Source of the DNA: Calothrix sp. NIES-2100
GTDB taxonomy: Bacteria; Cyanobacteriota; Cyanobacteriia; Cyanobacteriales; Nostocaceae
Assembly (NCBI RefSeq): GCF_002368195.1
Contig: NZ_AP018178.1
Coordinates: forward strand, 3,759,421-3,823,420
DNA length: 64,000 nucleotides
Direction: 5' to 3'
Shown here one piece after another: positions 36,435-45,076 of the stretch. Every line of letters begins with the position of its first letter. Within the stretch, counting starts at the first letter, position 1. Both the position numbers and the translations under genes were made by a program. Under the pieces are notes generated by a model. It ran no database searches, was not told where the DNA came from, and saw only the letters and a program-made list of their open reading frames with translations.

Positions 36435-37928
36435 ATGCCAATCTCTCTATTTGTTAAAAATTGCAGTGACGGTTTAGCTTTTTATATCAATGGTGATTTG
36501 CAGTTTGATACTACTGATGAAGCTATTTATCATGAACTGTTAGTCATTCCCGCCGTTGCTTTAGCAGTGGAACGATTTCCCGACACTGAACTTCGTGCCG
36601 TTATTTTTGGCGGTGGAGATGGGTTAGCATTAAAACAAGTGCTACGTTTTCCTCAAGTTAGTGAGATTACTTTGGTAGACCAAAGCTTGGAGGTTCTACA
36701 ACTTGCTCGGACTGTTTTTCAACCTTTCAATCATAGCAGCATGGAAAGCGATCGCCTAACAGTCTATGTAGAAGAAGCTTTAAATTTTGTTTCAAAACTA
36801 GCTGACTGTAGCTATCATGTGGTTATCTGCGATTTTACTTATCCTAGAACTGCTTCAGACACAAGTATTCACAGTCTAGAATGGTATCAGCAGGTGCAGC
36901 GTATTCTATATCCAAAAGGCATTTTGAGTGTCAATGCTGTATCACCGGAACTCACTCCTCAAGGTTTTTGGTGTTTATATCAAACACTGTTAAAATCCGG
37001 ATTTACTGCTAAACCTCTCCAAGCTGTTATTCCCTCATTTGTGCAACATATTCATGGGATTTGGGGATTTTTTCTGGCTTCTACTGTGGTTATTAGTAGC
37101 TCAGAAGTCCAAGCAATGTCAATGCCAGAGAATCTTGAATTTCTCACCCCATCCCGTCTTTGGCAAGCCTTTATCTTTGAGCAAAGAATAGCTGCAACTC
37201 GTCACCAACTAACAATTAACACTCTTGACTGTCCGCAGTTGTTTTACTACCTATTAAATTCTGATGCTTGTGCAAGTATGCAGAATTCGGGAGAAACAGT
37301 AAATTTTTTAGATATTCAAGAAGCGAGTACAGGAAAAATAGGTTTAGTTAATCCCTTTTCAATAGCCGCAATCAGCCAACAATGGTTAGCTCAAATGCCT
37401 CAATCTCTGCAAATTATCCAAGGTAATTCACCAACTAATCTTGAGATTAGCCAATTTTTACCGATACAACATCTTAGTCATAATTCCCAAATGAACCTTG
37501 AATGGCTGAACGTTACTCAAAAGCTTGTTGGGACTGTTGACATATCACGTTTAGCACAAGCACTAGAAAGGCGAACAAAACAATTGCCACCTAATTTGCT
37601 TCCTAATGTACAGAGTTTTGCTCTCACTGCTCAAAAACCTCAAAGTTTACCCATGAATAAACTTGGTTTTGAGCCTATATTCGTTGTCATCATAGTAATT
37701 ATTTTAATTGCGAATTTGTCTTCACGAGACTCTGCATTTGGCAAGGGTAACACAGACAATAATATCAATAACATTACCGATAATATTAACAGCATTAACA
37801 ATAATTTCAATAGGCAAGAAATAGAATCAAATAGCGGATTAAATATTATTCGGATTGTAGGTTCAATCTTGATGGCATCTGGAGGTATTTGGTTATTAAA
37901 ACTCTTAATTAACTATTTTTTTGGGTAA
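36435..37928 (+). CDS. Spermidine-synthase-like aminopropyltransferase with C-terminal membrane tail
   Basis: A 497-residue protein. Residues 1-~230 form a spermidine-synthase fold: GLAFYINGDLQFDTTDE, YHELLVIP, the nucleotide loop VIFGGGDGLALKQVL (~56-70), ITLVDQS (~78-84) and VVICDFTYP in place of the catalytic-Asp loop. It should transfer the aminopropyl group of decarboxylated SAM to an amine. A middle domain of unknown type (~240-400) follows. The C-terminus has two membrane helices (FVVIIVIILIANL and IVGSILMASGGIWLLKLLI) around an Asn-rich loop, unlike cytosolic SpeE. The pairing with a SAM decarboxylase in the same operon supports an aminopropyl role; the acceptor may be a membrane or wall molecule rather than putrescine. 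Confidence 0.72.
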   Translation: MPISLFVKNCSDGLAFYINGDLQFDTTDEAIYHELLVIPAVALAVERFPDTELRAVIFGGGDGLALKQVLRFPQVSEITLVDQSLEVLQLARTVFQPFNHSSMESDRLTVYVEEALNFVSKLADCSYHVVICDFTYPRTASDTSIHSLEWYQQVQRILYPKGILSVNAVSPELTPQGFWCLYQTLLKSGFTAKPLQAVIPSFVQHIHGIWGFFLASTVVISSSEVQAMSMPENLEFLTPSRLWQAFIFEQRIAATRHQLTINTLDCPQLFYYLLNSDACASMQNSGETVNFLDIQEASTGKIGLVNPFSIAAISQQWLAQMPQSLQIIQGNSPTNLEISQFLPIQHLSHNSQMNLEWLNVTQKLVGTVDISRLAQALERRTKQLPPNLLPNVQSFALTAQKPQSLPMNKLGFEPIFVVIIVIILIANLSSRDSAFGKGNTDNNINNITDNINSINNNFNRQEIESNSGLNIIRIVGSILMASGGIWLLKLLINYFFG

Positions 37929-37959
37929 ATAATTAGTAGGTGAGGAAATAGTTATTCAA

Positions 37960-38991
37960 ATGCATTTAGATAATTCTCAATCTTTAACTGTACGCATCTT
38001 AAAGACAACAGAGTATAGCTTGTGGGATACCTTAGTTCAAGCTTCTGCTCAAGGATGTTTTATGCAGTCTAATGCCTGGGCTGATTTTAAAGAATTAGAA
38101 GGTTATCAAACTTTTCGCTACGGCTTATTTGTTGGACAGACATTAGTCGGTGGTTGCATTATTTATTTTTACCCTCATATCAGTGAAGCCAAACTGTTGT
38201 TGGCTCCAGGTGGCCCAATCTTACCAGTGAATTTGCTGCATACTGGGTTAAAGTTATTAATCTCCCAGGTAGAACAGTCGTTAGCACCACAGTTAGGAGC
38301 AATTGCCCTGCGGATTGAACCACTTTGGACACACTTGCCTCAAGGCTGTTCTGAATTTGTCCGCTCTCCTGTAGACTTAGTTCCCTCAGAAACTTTGTTG
38401 ATTGATTTAAAACCAACTCTAACGGAGATCATGGCAGCTATGAAGCCAAAGGGACGGTATAACGTCCGCCTGAGTAGGCGTTATGGAGTTGAAACTCGAT
38501 TTACCAAAGACTCTCAAGCAATTCCTTTGTTTTACGAAATTTTTTCCCAAACTGCACAACGTCAGCAATTTTTTAGTGAACCTTACAGCTTTTTCATCAA
38601 CCTCTGTCAGACCTTGTTTGCTGCCAACATAGCAGAAATTGGCTTTGCCATCTGGCAAGGACAAATTTTGGCAGCTATTCTAGTTGTTTATTGGGGTGAA
38701 CGTGCTACATACCTTTATGGTGGACGAAGTTCCAGCTATCCACAAGTGATGGCAACCTACGGACTGCATTGGCAAGCAATGCAACAAGCAAAAATGCGTG
38801 GGCACAAATTTTATGATTTCTACGGCTTTACACGCAACCCCAACCATGCTTATGCTAAATTTTCTCGCTTTAAGCGTCAATTTGGTGGTATTTGCACTAC
38901 AACCATTGGCGCTCAAGATTATATTTTTTACGAACAGTTGGCTGATACTTTGATTCAAGTACTGCAACAACATCAGCAGGTTAAGCATTAA
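37960..38991 (+). CDS. FemAB/GNAT-type acyl- or aminoacyltransferase
   Basis: A 343-residue protein with two GNAT-like halves, as in FemX/FemAB peptidoglycan-bridge enzymes and the related GNAT_acetyltransf_6 group. Seen: CFMQSNAWADFKELEGYQ near the N-terminus, LLAPGGPILP, the MKPKGRYNVRLSRRYGVETR segment typical of FemAB joins, LFYEIFSQTAQRQQF, and ATYLYGGRSS with HKFYDFYGF near the end. FemAB enzymes move an aminoacyl group from tRNA to lipid II; relatives use other donors. It is cytoplasmic with no signal. An AGGTGAGG stretch lies ~20 bases before the ATG. Third in the operon, 31 bp after the aminopropyltransferase-like gene. Confidence 0.75.
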   Translation: MHLDNSQSLTVRILKTTEYSLWDTLVQASAQGCFMQSNAWADFKELEGYQTFRYGLFVGQTLVGGCIIYFYPHISEAKLLLAPGGPILPVNLLHTGLKLLISQVEQSLAPQLGAIALRIEPLWTHLPQGCSEFVRSPVDLVPSETLLIDLKPTLTEIMAAMKPKGRYNVRLSRRYGVETRFTKDSQAIPLFYEIFSQTAQRQQFFSEPYSFFINLCQTLFAANIAEIGFAIWQGQILAAILVVYWGERATYLYGGRSSSYPQVMATYGLHWQAMQQAKMRGHKFYDFYGFTRNPNHAYAKFSRFKRQFGGICTTTIGAQDYIFYEQLADTLIQVLQQHQQVKH

Positions 38992-39082
38992 TTTAAACTT
39001 ATTGTTTTTACCAGAATAGATCCTGATAATCTTCACGGTGTCAATTATTGAGTTCCTCACATATGAGTTGGAGTGTACGAGA

Positions 39083-39475
39083 ATGCTTTTTCAGACCCAT
39101 GAGCAAGTCAAATTAACTGATGTTAAAGGCATTGGAAGTCATTTGTTTGCTGACCTCTACGGAGTAGATTCTTTATTACTTACAAATGAACTAGAACTGA
39201 TGAGAATGCTTTTTGATGCTCTCATTTGTGCTAATTTCAACATCATTAAGCAATTTAGCTACAAATTTCCGAGCGGCGGTTCTGGGGTTACAGGAATGTT
39301 TTTGCTTTCTGAATCACACGCTGCATTTCATACATACCCAGAACAAAATTACATGGCTTTGGATATCTTTTCCTGCGGTCAAGCCGATCCACAAACAGCA
39401 CTATCTATAGCGCTCAAAGTTCTTCAACCATACTCCTTCAAAATTAAAATGGAAAGACGTGGTAATGACTGCTAA
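39083..39475 (+). CDS. S-adenosylmethionine decarboxylase, prokaryotic pyruvoyl type
   Basis: A 130-residue SpeD-type enzyme that removes the carboxyl of SAM to give the aminopropyl donor. I start it at the ATG at 39083 (GGAG ~11 bases upstream); the frame is open to 39038. Family marks: GSHLFADLYG, GGSGVTGMFLLSESHAAFHT with the self-cleavage site between Glu77 and Ser78, His83 and Cys98 in DIFSCG, matching the processing and catalytic residues of the Thermotoga-type enzyme. All are present, so it should mature to the pyruvoyl form. It lies 91 bp after the FemAB-like gene and is the last gene of the operon, likely supplying substrate to the spermidine-synthase-like member. Confidence 0.9.
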   Translation: MLFQTHEQVKLTDVKGIGSHLFADLYGVDSLLLTNELELMRMLFDALICANFNIIKQFSYKFPSGGSGVTGMFLLSESHAAFHTYPEQNYMALDIFSCGQADPQTALSIALKVLQPYSFKIKMERRGNDC

Positions 39476-39547
39476 TTTTGGTTTCAAAGCTGAAAAATTT
39501 ACTTCAGTAGCTGCTTGCACCTCAAGAATTGGACTTTGGATAAAAAT

Positions 39548-39580
39548 CTGTACAGACGCGATTAATCACGTCTGTACAAA
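39548..39580. terminator. Hairpin between convergent genes
   Basis: TGTACAGACGCGATTAATC pairs with CACGTCTGTACA around 39550-39578. It lies between the convergent stops at 39475 and 39648. It may terminate transcription but lacks a T-run and may be a dispersed palindrome. Confidence 0.45.
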
Positions 39581-39647
39581 TCTCCAATTCGTATACAAAA
39601 TTCTTAACTGAACCCTATTGCCCTATCCCTTGCAGCCTTCCAAAGTA

Positions 39648-40310
39648 TCAATGAACTTCTGGTAAGACTTTCGAGTTAGAGTAAATCTGTTTCCACGCTT
39701 TTACAGTATTCTTCCCGATTTCGTAATTCCAAGTCTCACCTTCTGTGGTGATGAGCTGAACCCAAATATTTTCTTCTGGACGACTAGATAGAAAAGCTTT
39801 TAGTTCTGGAGATACCTCTCCCCCAGTGTAGACATATTTCCGATCACCGAATTGGATTTCTTGGATATTGTATCTTTTGGAGAAGGATGTATAAACAGGT
39901 TCATAGTCGGTGTAAGAGATAGTGTTATAGACTCTATGCGTCTGGTGATGATGAGACCCATGATGAGACCCATGATGAGACCCATGATGATTTTCATCTC
40001 TATGTTCATCGTGGATGTACACTGTTCGAGGAACCTGCTTAAATTTTGTAACAGGGCGAGTCCCAGTCTGTTCCTGCCAGTGCCTGACGGCTTCGACACC
40101 AATAAAATCAGAACACCATGTCGAGTTGAAATCGATGGGGTGGTCATGGCGATCAGCAACGCATAATTTACCTTGGGTATTGGTGACAACTGACCAGGGT
40201 CCTTTAAAATCCGAATTTTGAAGGGGTGTAGAAACTTGAGCAGAGGCAACACCGACCTGAGTCACCAATCCAACAGTAGCTAAGATAGTGGCAGCTATTT
40301 TTTGTCTCAT
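39648..40310 (-). CDS. Secreted protein with His-rich HHGS repeats
   Basis: A 220-residue exported protein of unknown family. The start is the ATG at 40308-40310, with a strong AGGAGG 9 bases before it; the longer frame to 40379 is not needed. The signal peptide MRQKIAATILATVGL..GVASA ends in an AxA site. The mature part has paired Trp/Cys-containing segments (KGPWSVVTNTQGKLCVAD, STWCSDFIG) and a His-rich stretch at about residues 122-145 (HDEHRDENHHGSHHGSHHGS) made by a 12-bp duplication. The His tract could bind metal ions. It is preceded by the shared upstream element, so it is probably co-regulated with the aminopropyl operon it converges on. Confidence 0.75.
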   Translation of the reverse strand: MRQKIAATILATVGLVTQVGVASAQVSTPLQNSDFKGPWSVVTNTQGKLCVADRHDHPIDFNSTWCSDFIGVEAVRHWQEQTGTRPVTKFKQVPRTVYIHDEHRDENHHGSHHGSHHGSHHHQTHRVYNTISYTDYEPVYTSFSKRYNIQEIQFGDRKYVYTGGEVSPELKAFLSSRPEENIWVQLITTEGETWNYEIGKNTVKAWKQIYSNSKVLPEVH

Positions 40311-40412
40311 ATAATCTTTCCTCCTATTTAAGCATGTAAAATTCACTTGTGATTGATACTGGTTTTTGCTGAAAATCAACTTAAATTGATATCTCTGTGC
40401 CGAGCTACAATT

Positions 40413-40507
40413 AAGGATTTATCATTAAAGCAAAATTAAAGTAAATATGAACCCAAACCCAGTTTTGGCTCAGAGAATTGTTCAGGGAAAAGTTCAGTTA
40501 AGCTACC
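40413..40507 (-). promoter_or_regulatory. Shared upstream element, copy C (before the His-rich secreted gene)
   Basis: On the minus strand it reads GGTAGCTTAACTGAACTTTT, then CTGAAC and CTGAGC at 12-bp steps, GCCAAAACTGGGTTTG, TCATATTT and CTTTAATGATAAATCC. It is closest to copy A and ends about 100 bp before the start codon. Confidence 0.6.
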
Positions 40508-40589
40508 ACCTGACAATAATCACTGATACCTGTATTGCAGAGTTCTCAGTTACAGCTAACTTTCTGGAATTTCTTTGCTCAACTTAAGC

Positions 40590-40705
40590 AATGTCGAGCG
40601 ATGCCTAGGTTGGGCTACGCCTACGCAACACATTACGATCAGTGGGCAAGGAACTTTCTGGGTGCAATTTATCTTGCTGCTGTCGTTATCTGGCTTAATT
40701 GATGA
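40590..40705 (+). pseudogene. Possible transposase C-terminal relic
   Basis: A short plus frame reads HYDQWARNFLGAIYLAAVVI and ends at a TGA about 40700, like the last residues of IS5-type transposases. A GC-rich GGGCTACGCCTACGC repeat interrupts it. No other part of the gene is seen. The rest of 40508-41030 holds HIP1 sites and small repeats only. Confidence 0.35.
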
Positions 40706-41030
40706 CACGCCCTAGCTCTATTAGGTAATAAATGCGATCGCCTTTTGTCGCGATCGCTCTTGGTGGCAACGAGTTCGGCAAGAACCCGAATCATCGGCTA
40801 AAAATCTGCCCGCAGCGAACAAGCTCGGTTCTTGCAGACTGAAGCTCTTAGGTAATTCGACAGAAAAAAATCATCCCAACGTCAAGCAGCACGGATAATC
40901 AAATAGAGAGGGAAGCAGGCGCGAAGCACGGCTTCTTACCCGCGCACGATTATCATTTTCATCAAGACTATTTAGAGTATTTTAACTGGTTGACAAAATA
41001 CGCTTTATCTTCATATCTCACCAGTGCAAG

Positions 41031-41972
41031 TTAACTTACATGATATCGGCTCTTACCAAACGCTTTGGCCTGATACATTGCTGCATCTGCTTTGCGTAAC
41101 AATTCTTCAGGTGATTGTTCTGCATCTGAGATCATTGATATGCCAATACTTACTGAACAAGAAATTTTCTGCCCATTCAGTAACAGCGGTTGTTTGAGAG
41201 CAGTAATTACTTGATTGGCTATGCGAGTAGCATAACGAAAATTTTGCACATCTTCTAGGAGTATGACAAATTCATCACCACCAAGGCGGGCAATAAAATC
41301 TCCCCATCTGAGTGTGGCTCTGAGTCTCTGACTAATTTCAATCAGCAGTTTATCTCCAGCAGCATGACCGAAATTGTCATTGATGGCTTTGAATTCATCC
41401 AAATCGAGAAAAAGGATAAATGAACTAGAATCAAGATGATATTGCTGACAGGCGATCGCATAATCCAATTGCTGCATAAAGTAAGCCCGATTGGGTAACC
41501 CTGTCAGCGGATCATGCATGGCAATTCGGCGTAAATTATCCTCAATTTGTTTGCGCTCTGTAATATCGCGCACAATATTCAGTAAATAAGTGTTACCGAA
41601 CCATTCTAAAGGCTTTACAGATAACAACCCTATGCGTTTTTCCCCAGATTTTAAACAAAATTCAATTTCTATATTTTGGAGACAATCTTGGGTTTTTAAT
41701 TTTTTTTGAATTTGTGCATAACTGGCAACAGTCAACCCCATATCCAAGACCGTAATTGGTGAGCCAATCACATTTTCTCGACTGTAACCAGTGACATTTA
41801 AAAATGTTTGATTAATTTCTACGCAATAGCCTTTTCCTAAAGTAGTGACCAAAATCAAATCAGGATAAGAATCAAAAATATTTACAAAACTTTCTTGATA
41901 ATTTGTGGCAATTAATTTGTGCCTTTCTGATGCAAATATCCCAGCTTCACAACTAGTTATTCTCAACTTCAT
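41031..41972 (-). CDS. PAS-GGDEF diguanylate cyclase
   Basis: A 313-residue enzyme making cyclic di-GMP from two GTP. A PAS domain at about 25-135 (LILVTTLGKGYCVEINQTFL, NVTGYSRENVIG, then a VRDITERKQ PAC end) precedes the GGDEF domain (~145-313). Seen: MHDPLTGLPNRAYF, FLDLDEFKAINDNFGHAAGD, and the active-site GGDEF intact in FIARLGGDEFVILLED. An RxxD inhibitory site (RWGD) lies five residues before it, so product feedback is expected. No membrane helices. It stands alone between the repeat gap and the YcaO gene, whose transcript runs in the same direction 96 bp upstream. Confidence 0.93.
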   Translation of the reverse strand: MKLRITSCEAGIFASERHKLIATNYQESFVNIFDSYPDLILVTTLGKGYCVEINQTFLNVTGYSRENVIGSPITVLDMGLTVASYAQIQKKLKTQDCLQNIEIEFCLKSGEKRIGLLSVKPLEWFGNTYLLNIVRDITERKQIEDNLRRIAMHDPLTGLPNRAYFMQQLDYAIACQQYHLDSSSFILFLDLDEFKAINDNFGHAAGDKLLIEISQRLRATLRWGDFIARLGGDEFVILLEDVQNFRYATRIANQVITALKQPLLLNGQKISCSVSIGISMISDAEQSPEELLRKADAAMYQAKAFGKSRYHVS

Positions 41973-42067
41973 ATTTTAAATATATGGTATTATATAAATC
42001 CCGATTATTTTATTAATACCTATAAGATTGAATATTAGTTATCTGGGAAATATTCTTAATAGAAGTT

Positions 42068-44296
42068 TTACAGAAACATAGGAATTGGATTAAGCTGAGC
42101 TTCTTTTAGTTCTGCTTTTAACCATCCGAGGTTTACGGGTACTTTATATAGGCGACCGGGCGCAAACTGTGCCCAAAAGTGACGCAGCCCAGGAACAACT
42201 ACTTTCACAACAGCCATCCCAATATCCGGGCGTGTTTGCTCAAGAACCAATATTTCCAACTTCTGTGCAGTAGCTAAATCAACGCAAGCTATCACATCTG
42301 TTTGCAAGTCATGACTGTGGTATGGAGAATAATCTGTATACATCTTAGGGATAGCATTGACATCAGGAGCTAAGTATGATTGATTTTCTAATGTCGCAGT
42401 TTGACACCAATGCTGCATATCTTGACGGGTAAACTTGGCAGGAGAATGAGGATTTCCGCCATTGGCAAGAAATACCATCTGATTCATTTCTGTAACAGCA
42501 CGTAAGAGAGCAACTTTGGCATCGAAGTGAGTGCCAAACCCAAATAAAATATCTTCTGTTTTTTGATTTAAGCGTCGAGAAATTGCAGCAAATGTGGGAA
42601 TATTTAAATCGGTAGTTAAGTCTAATACCCAAAAATCACGACCGATCAATGTATAGTATGTTTTTAATTGATGCAGATAAGGATCATCAAAACTATTGAT
42701 ATTAACCCCAGGTCTAGATAGACGGTTATACCACCATATTGCTACTGCATCCCGCTCTACTAACTCCATAAAGCCTTGGAGAATAGCTTCTTCTTTACAA
42801 GTTCCCGCAGCTGTGCCATTGGTATCTGCATAACAAAAGCAGTGATTTTCTGGAAGCTGATAGCCATAGTAACAATATGCTGTTGGCAAATACTTAAATT
42901 GTTGCTGGGTGAGTGACCAAATGGGCGACCATTCAATTTCTTGAGTTTCATCAAATGGGTCGGGTATCCATTGAATGATATGGTGTTGCTGATTCCAAGT
43001 TTGGCGATCGCGGTATTGATTGGCGCTATAGTGCATACATTCATCGGGATGAATTGCCAGTTCTTGAAGACTGGCGTAGGTAGCTTTCACCCTTGGTTCT
43101 TCTCCTGTATAGGTTCCACAATAGCGCTCAATTGCTTCTCCTAAGGCGCTCATCTTCGCTTGGGCTGCTGTTTTCCCTTTACCAAAGCTTTTATGGCGTA
43201 AATCCTCTAACTTTCTAGCTGTTTTCGGCAAACTATGCTCAACAACATAGGCGTGAATCAACTCGTTTTTCTCGAAGGGTTGAAATAAACTTCTGATCAC
43301 GCCAGTCACTGAGCTAATGTGATGTTCGTAATTTTGAAAAGCTTGTTCTGCTAAACAACTACGATACCCACCATCATCACTCAACAGCTTTGGTTGACTA
43401 GTCAGCACCAATGGTGGAGGTTCCTGTTGCCGAAAATAGGCAGATTCACCGCAACAATGACATTGAGGACGACGAACTAAGGTATGGCGTTGTAGGTTGA
43501 GATTGATTAAATCAAAAGTTAATAAGGTTCCTTCTAGGGGATGCTGTTCTGGTTTACTTAACCATTTAGCAATTTCCGTCGCTGTCAAATTTAGCGCAGT
43601 TTGTACAGTTGAAGCTAAAGCAGCACGAGAAACAGGAAACGGGTTGAGGGTTTGTTTTTGCGCTTGCAGAAAAGACTCAACCTCACGATTCATTCTTAAA
43701 CGTTGTGCTAGACATTCCCAACATCCTGTATTATCTGGTGTAAAGATGGGGCCAATCCAAATCACACTTCCCACAGGTTTAACTAACAGCCAAGAACGCT
43801 GCTGTTGTAAAGCTTCGCGGTTAAATGTTGCCAAATCAGGTTGGAGATAGTCATCTGTGAGGACAACCGCAAATTCCCCAGTATCAGCAATGGGAATGTT
43901 GAGGGATTCTAAAATGGCAGTTAATGGCTGTGATGTGACGCTACCAAAGGTAGTGAGAGCAACTTTAGCTGCTTTTTGGCGTTGAGTTACCAAGTTAGCA
44001 TCTTGATTGAGCAGTCCCCAAAAAGCTGATTCAGCAGGTGGTGTATTATCTGCGTTGCTAATGTAACCTTTACGTTGCAACTGTTCTAAAGCATAGAGAA
44101 TTTCATCAGCCGCAGCTTGTCCTTGCAATTGTTGAGTTATTTCTTCTAAAGTGTACAGTCCATTAAGTAGGGGTGCTAGTAGGCAGTATAAACGCCCATT
44201 CAGGACAAAATGCCCTTTTTCACTTAAGAGAAATACAGTTTTAGGAGGAGATAATTCAACATGAAAATGCTCTTGAAACTTCGGCTTGATGAGCAT
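42068..44296 (-). CDS. Fused E1-like/YcaO cyclodehydratase (TOMM/RiPP biosynthesis)
   Basis: A 742-residue enzyme expected to bind a leader peptide and, with ATP, cyclise Cys/Ser/Thr side chains onto the preceding backbone amide to give azolines. Residues ~1-80 resemble a winged-helix peptide clamp (FVLNGRLYCLLAPLL, EILYALEQLQRKGYIS). The E1-like part (~85-330) carries the zinc-binding CWEC and CHCC pairs. The YcaO domain (~340-742) has ALGEAIERYCG and EAILQGFMELVERDAVAIWW for ATP/Mg binding and ends in PIPMFL, a short form of the proline-rich YcaO tail. Architecture and length match TruD/PatD-type fused enzymes. It lies 55 bp downstream of a leader-bearing gene. No dehydrogenase, protease or transporter is adjacent. 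Confidence 0.87.
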   Translation of the reverse strand: MLIKPKFQEHFHVELSPPKTVFLLSEKGHFVLNGRLYCLLAPLLNGLYTLEEITQQLQGQAAADEILYALEQLQRKGYISNADNTPPAESAFWGLLNQDANLVTQRQKAAKVALTTFGSVTSQPLTAILESLNIPIADTGEFAVVLTDDYLQPDLATFNREALQQQRSWLLVKPVGSVIWIGPIFTPDNTGCWECLAQRLRMNREVESFLQAQKQTLNPFPVSRAALASTVQTALNLTATEIAKWLSKPEQHPLEGTLLTFDLINLNLQRHTLVRRPQCHCCGESAYFRQQEPPPLVLTSQPKLLSDDGGYRSCLAEQAFQNYEHHISSVTGVIRSLFQPFEKNELIHAYVVEHSLPKTARKLEDLRHKSFGKGKTAAQAKMSALGEAIERYCGTYTGEEPRVKATYASLQELAIHPDECMHYSANQYRDRQTWNQQHHIIQWIPDPFDETQEIEWSPIWSLTQQQFKYLPTAYCYYGYQLPENHCFCYADTNGTAAGTCKEEAILQGFMELVERDAVAIWWYNRLSRPGVNINSFDDPYLHQLKTYYTLIGRDFWVLDLTTDLNIPTFAAISRRLNQKTEDILFGFGTHFDAKVALLRAVTEMNQMVFLANGGNPHSPAKFTRQDMQHWCQTATLENQSYLAPDVNAIPKMYTDYSPYHSHDLQTDVIACVDLATAQKLEILVLEQTRPDIGMAVVKVVVPGLRHFWAQFAPGRLYKVPVNLGWLKAELKEAQLNPIPMFL

Positions 44297-44351
44297 AATT
44301 TTGACAGTGCAATATAGATACAGTAAAGGTTGTTTCGTAAGGGTGGAGAAC

Positions 44352-44882
44352 CTATTGCGGATTTAATATCAGTTGCTGTTGCATTTTGCTAATTTGCTGA
44401 CGAAGGCGATTAATTTCTAGATTTTGTGCTTGCATTTTTTGGTAAAGTGCTTGAATGGCTGCTAAAGCTACACCATTGGCATCTACAGCATTGATTGTGC
44501 GATCGCTTTCGCCAATATTGAAAGTCGCTGCAAAGTCTTGCGCCATTGGGCCTATATGACGAATTGTTTCATCCTGGTTTTTATACTTCCAAGTGGTAAT
44601 TGGTAAATCAGCAATACCTTGAAGAATGGCCTGGACATCAACCTCAGCTACAGCTTCTTTGAGATGGCGATCGCTCAGATAGCGGCCTGAGCCATTCGGG
44701 TCTAGATACAGAGTTGAGTTATCTTCTAACCCAGGAGCGTTTAGTGTTCCATCATTTACGGGAATTTCTTGTCCAGCAGGATTAATGTAGCCAGTACCGC
44801 CAACACAACTTGCTAACTCATCATCCGATAATTCTTCTATTAGACTGGCTGTGGATACAAGTTTTTGGTCATTAGTGTACAT
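44352..44882 (-). CDS. RiPP-type leader fused to peptidase S74 chaperone domain (candidate precursor 1)
   Basis: A 176-residue protein from the ATG at 44880-44882 (a TTG at 44894 is the upstream alternative). The N-terminal ~29 residues, ending SLIEELSDDELASCVGG, have the acidic amphipathic helix and double-Gly of nif11/bacteriocin-type leaders. A ~40-residue segment with no Cys follows. The rest is a peptidase S74 / endosialidase intramolecular-chaperone domain: SDRHLKEAV with the Ser and Lys of the self-cleaving pair, ITTWKYKNQDETIRHIGPMA, and DANGVALAAIQALYQKMQ leading into a C-terminal coiled coil. S74 domains trimerise and cut themselves just before that Ser. It sits 55 bp before the YcaO gene and 195 bp after its paralogue. 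Confidence 0.8.
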   Translation of the reverse strand: MYTNDQKLVSTASLIEELSDDELASCVGGTGYINPAGQEIPVNDGTLNAPGLEDNSTLYLDPNGSGRYLSDRHLKEAVAEVDVQAILQGIADLPITTWKYKNQDETIRHIGPMAQDFAATFNIGESDRTINAVDANGVALAAIQALYQKMQAQNLEINRLRQQISKMQQQLILNPQ

Positions 44883-45076
44883 AATTGTTCTCAAAATTTA
44901 ATAAAATTGGATTTGTACAATAACTCAACCAATCTGTTTGTTAAGTAGATGTATTTTTCTCTAACTTGAATAAATTGGCACAGATTTAAAGAAAAGCTAT
45001 GGTGTTTGAGCGAAAATTCAAGTTGGCGATGGATTTAAAATTGGATAAGTACTGGCATAATAGCTATAACTTGAGT

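Noticed and set aside
38180..39060. Minus-strand frames over the FemAB-like gene
   Set aside because: Antisense shadows; the plus-strand gene has clear family motifs and operon spacing.
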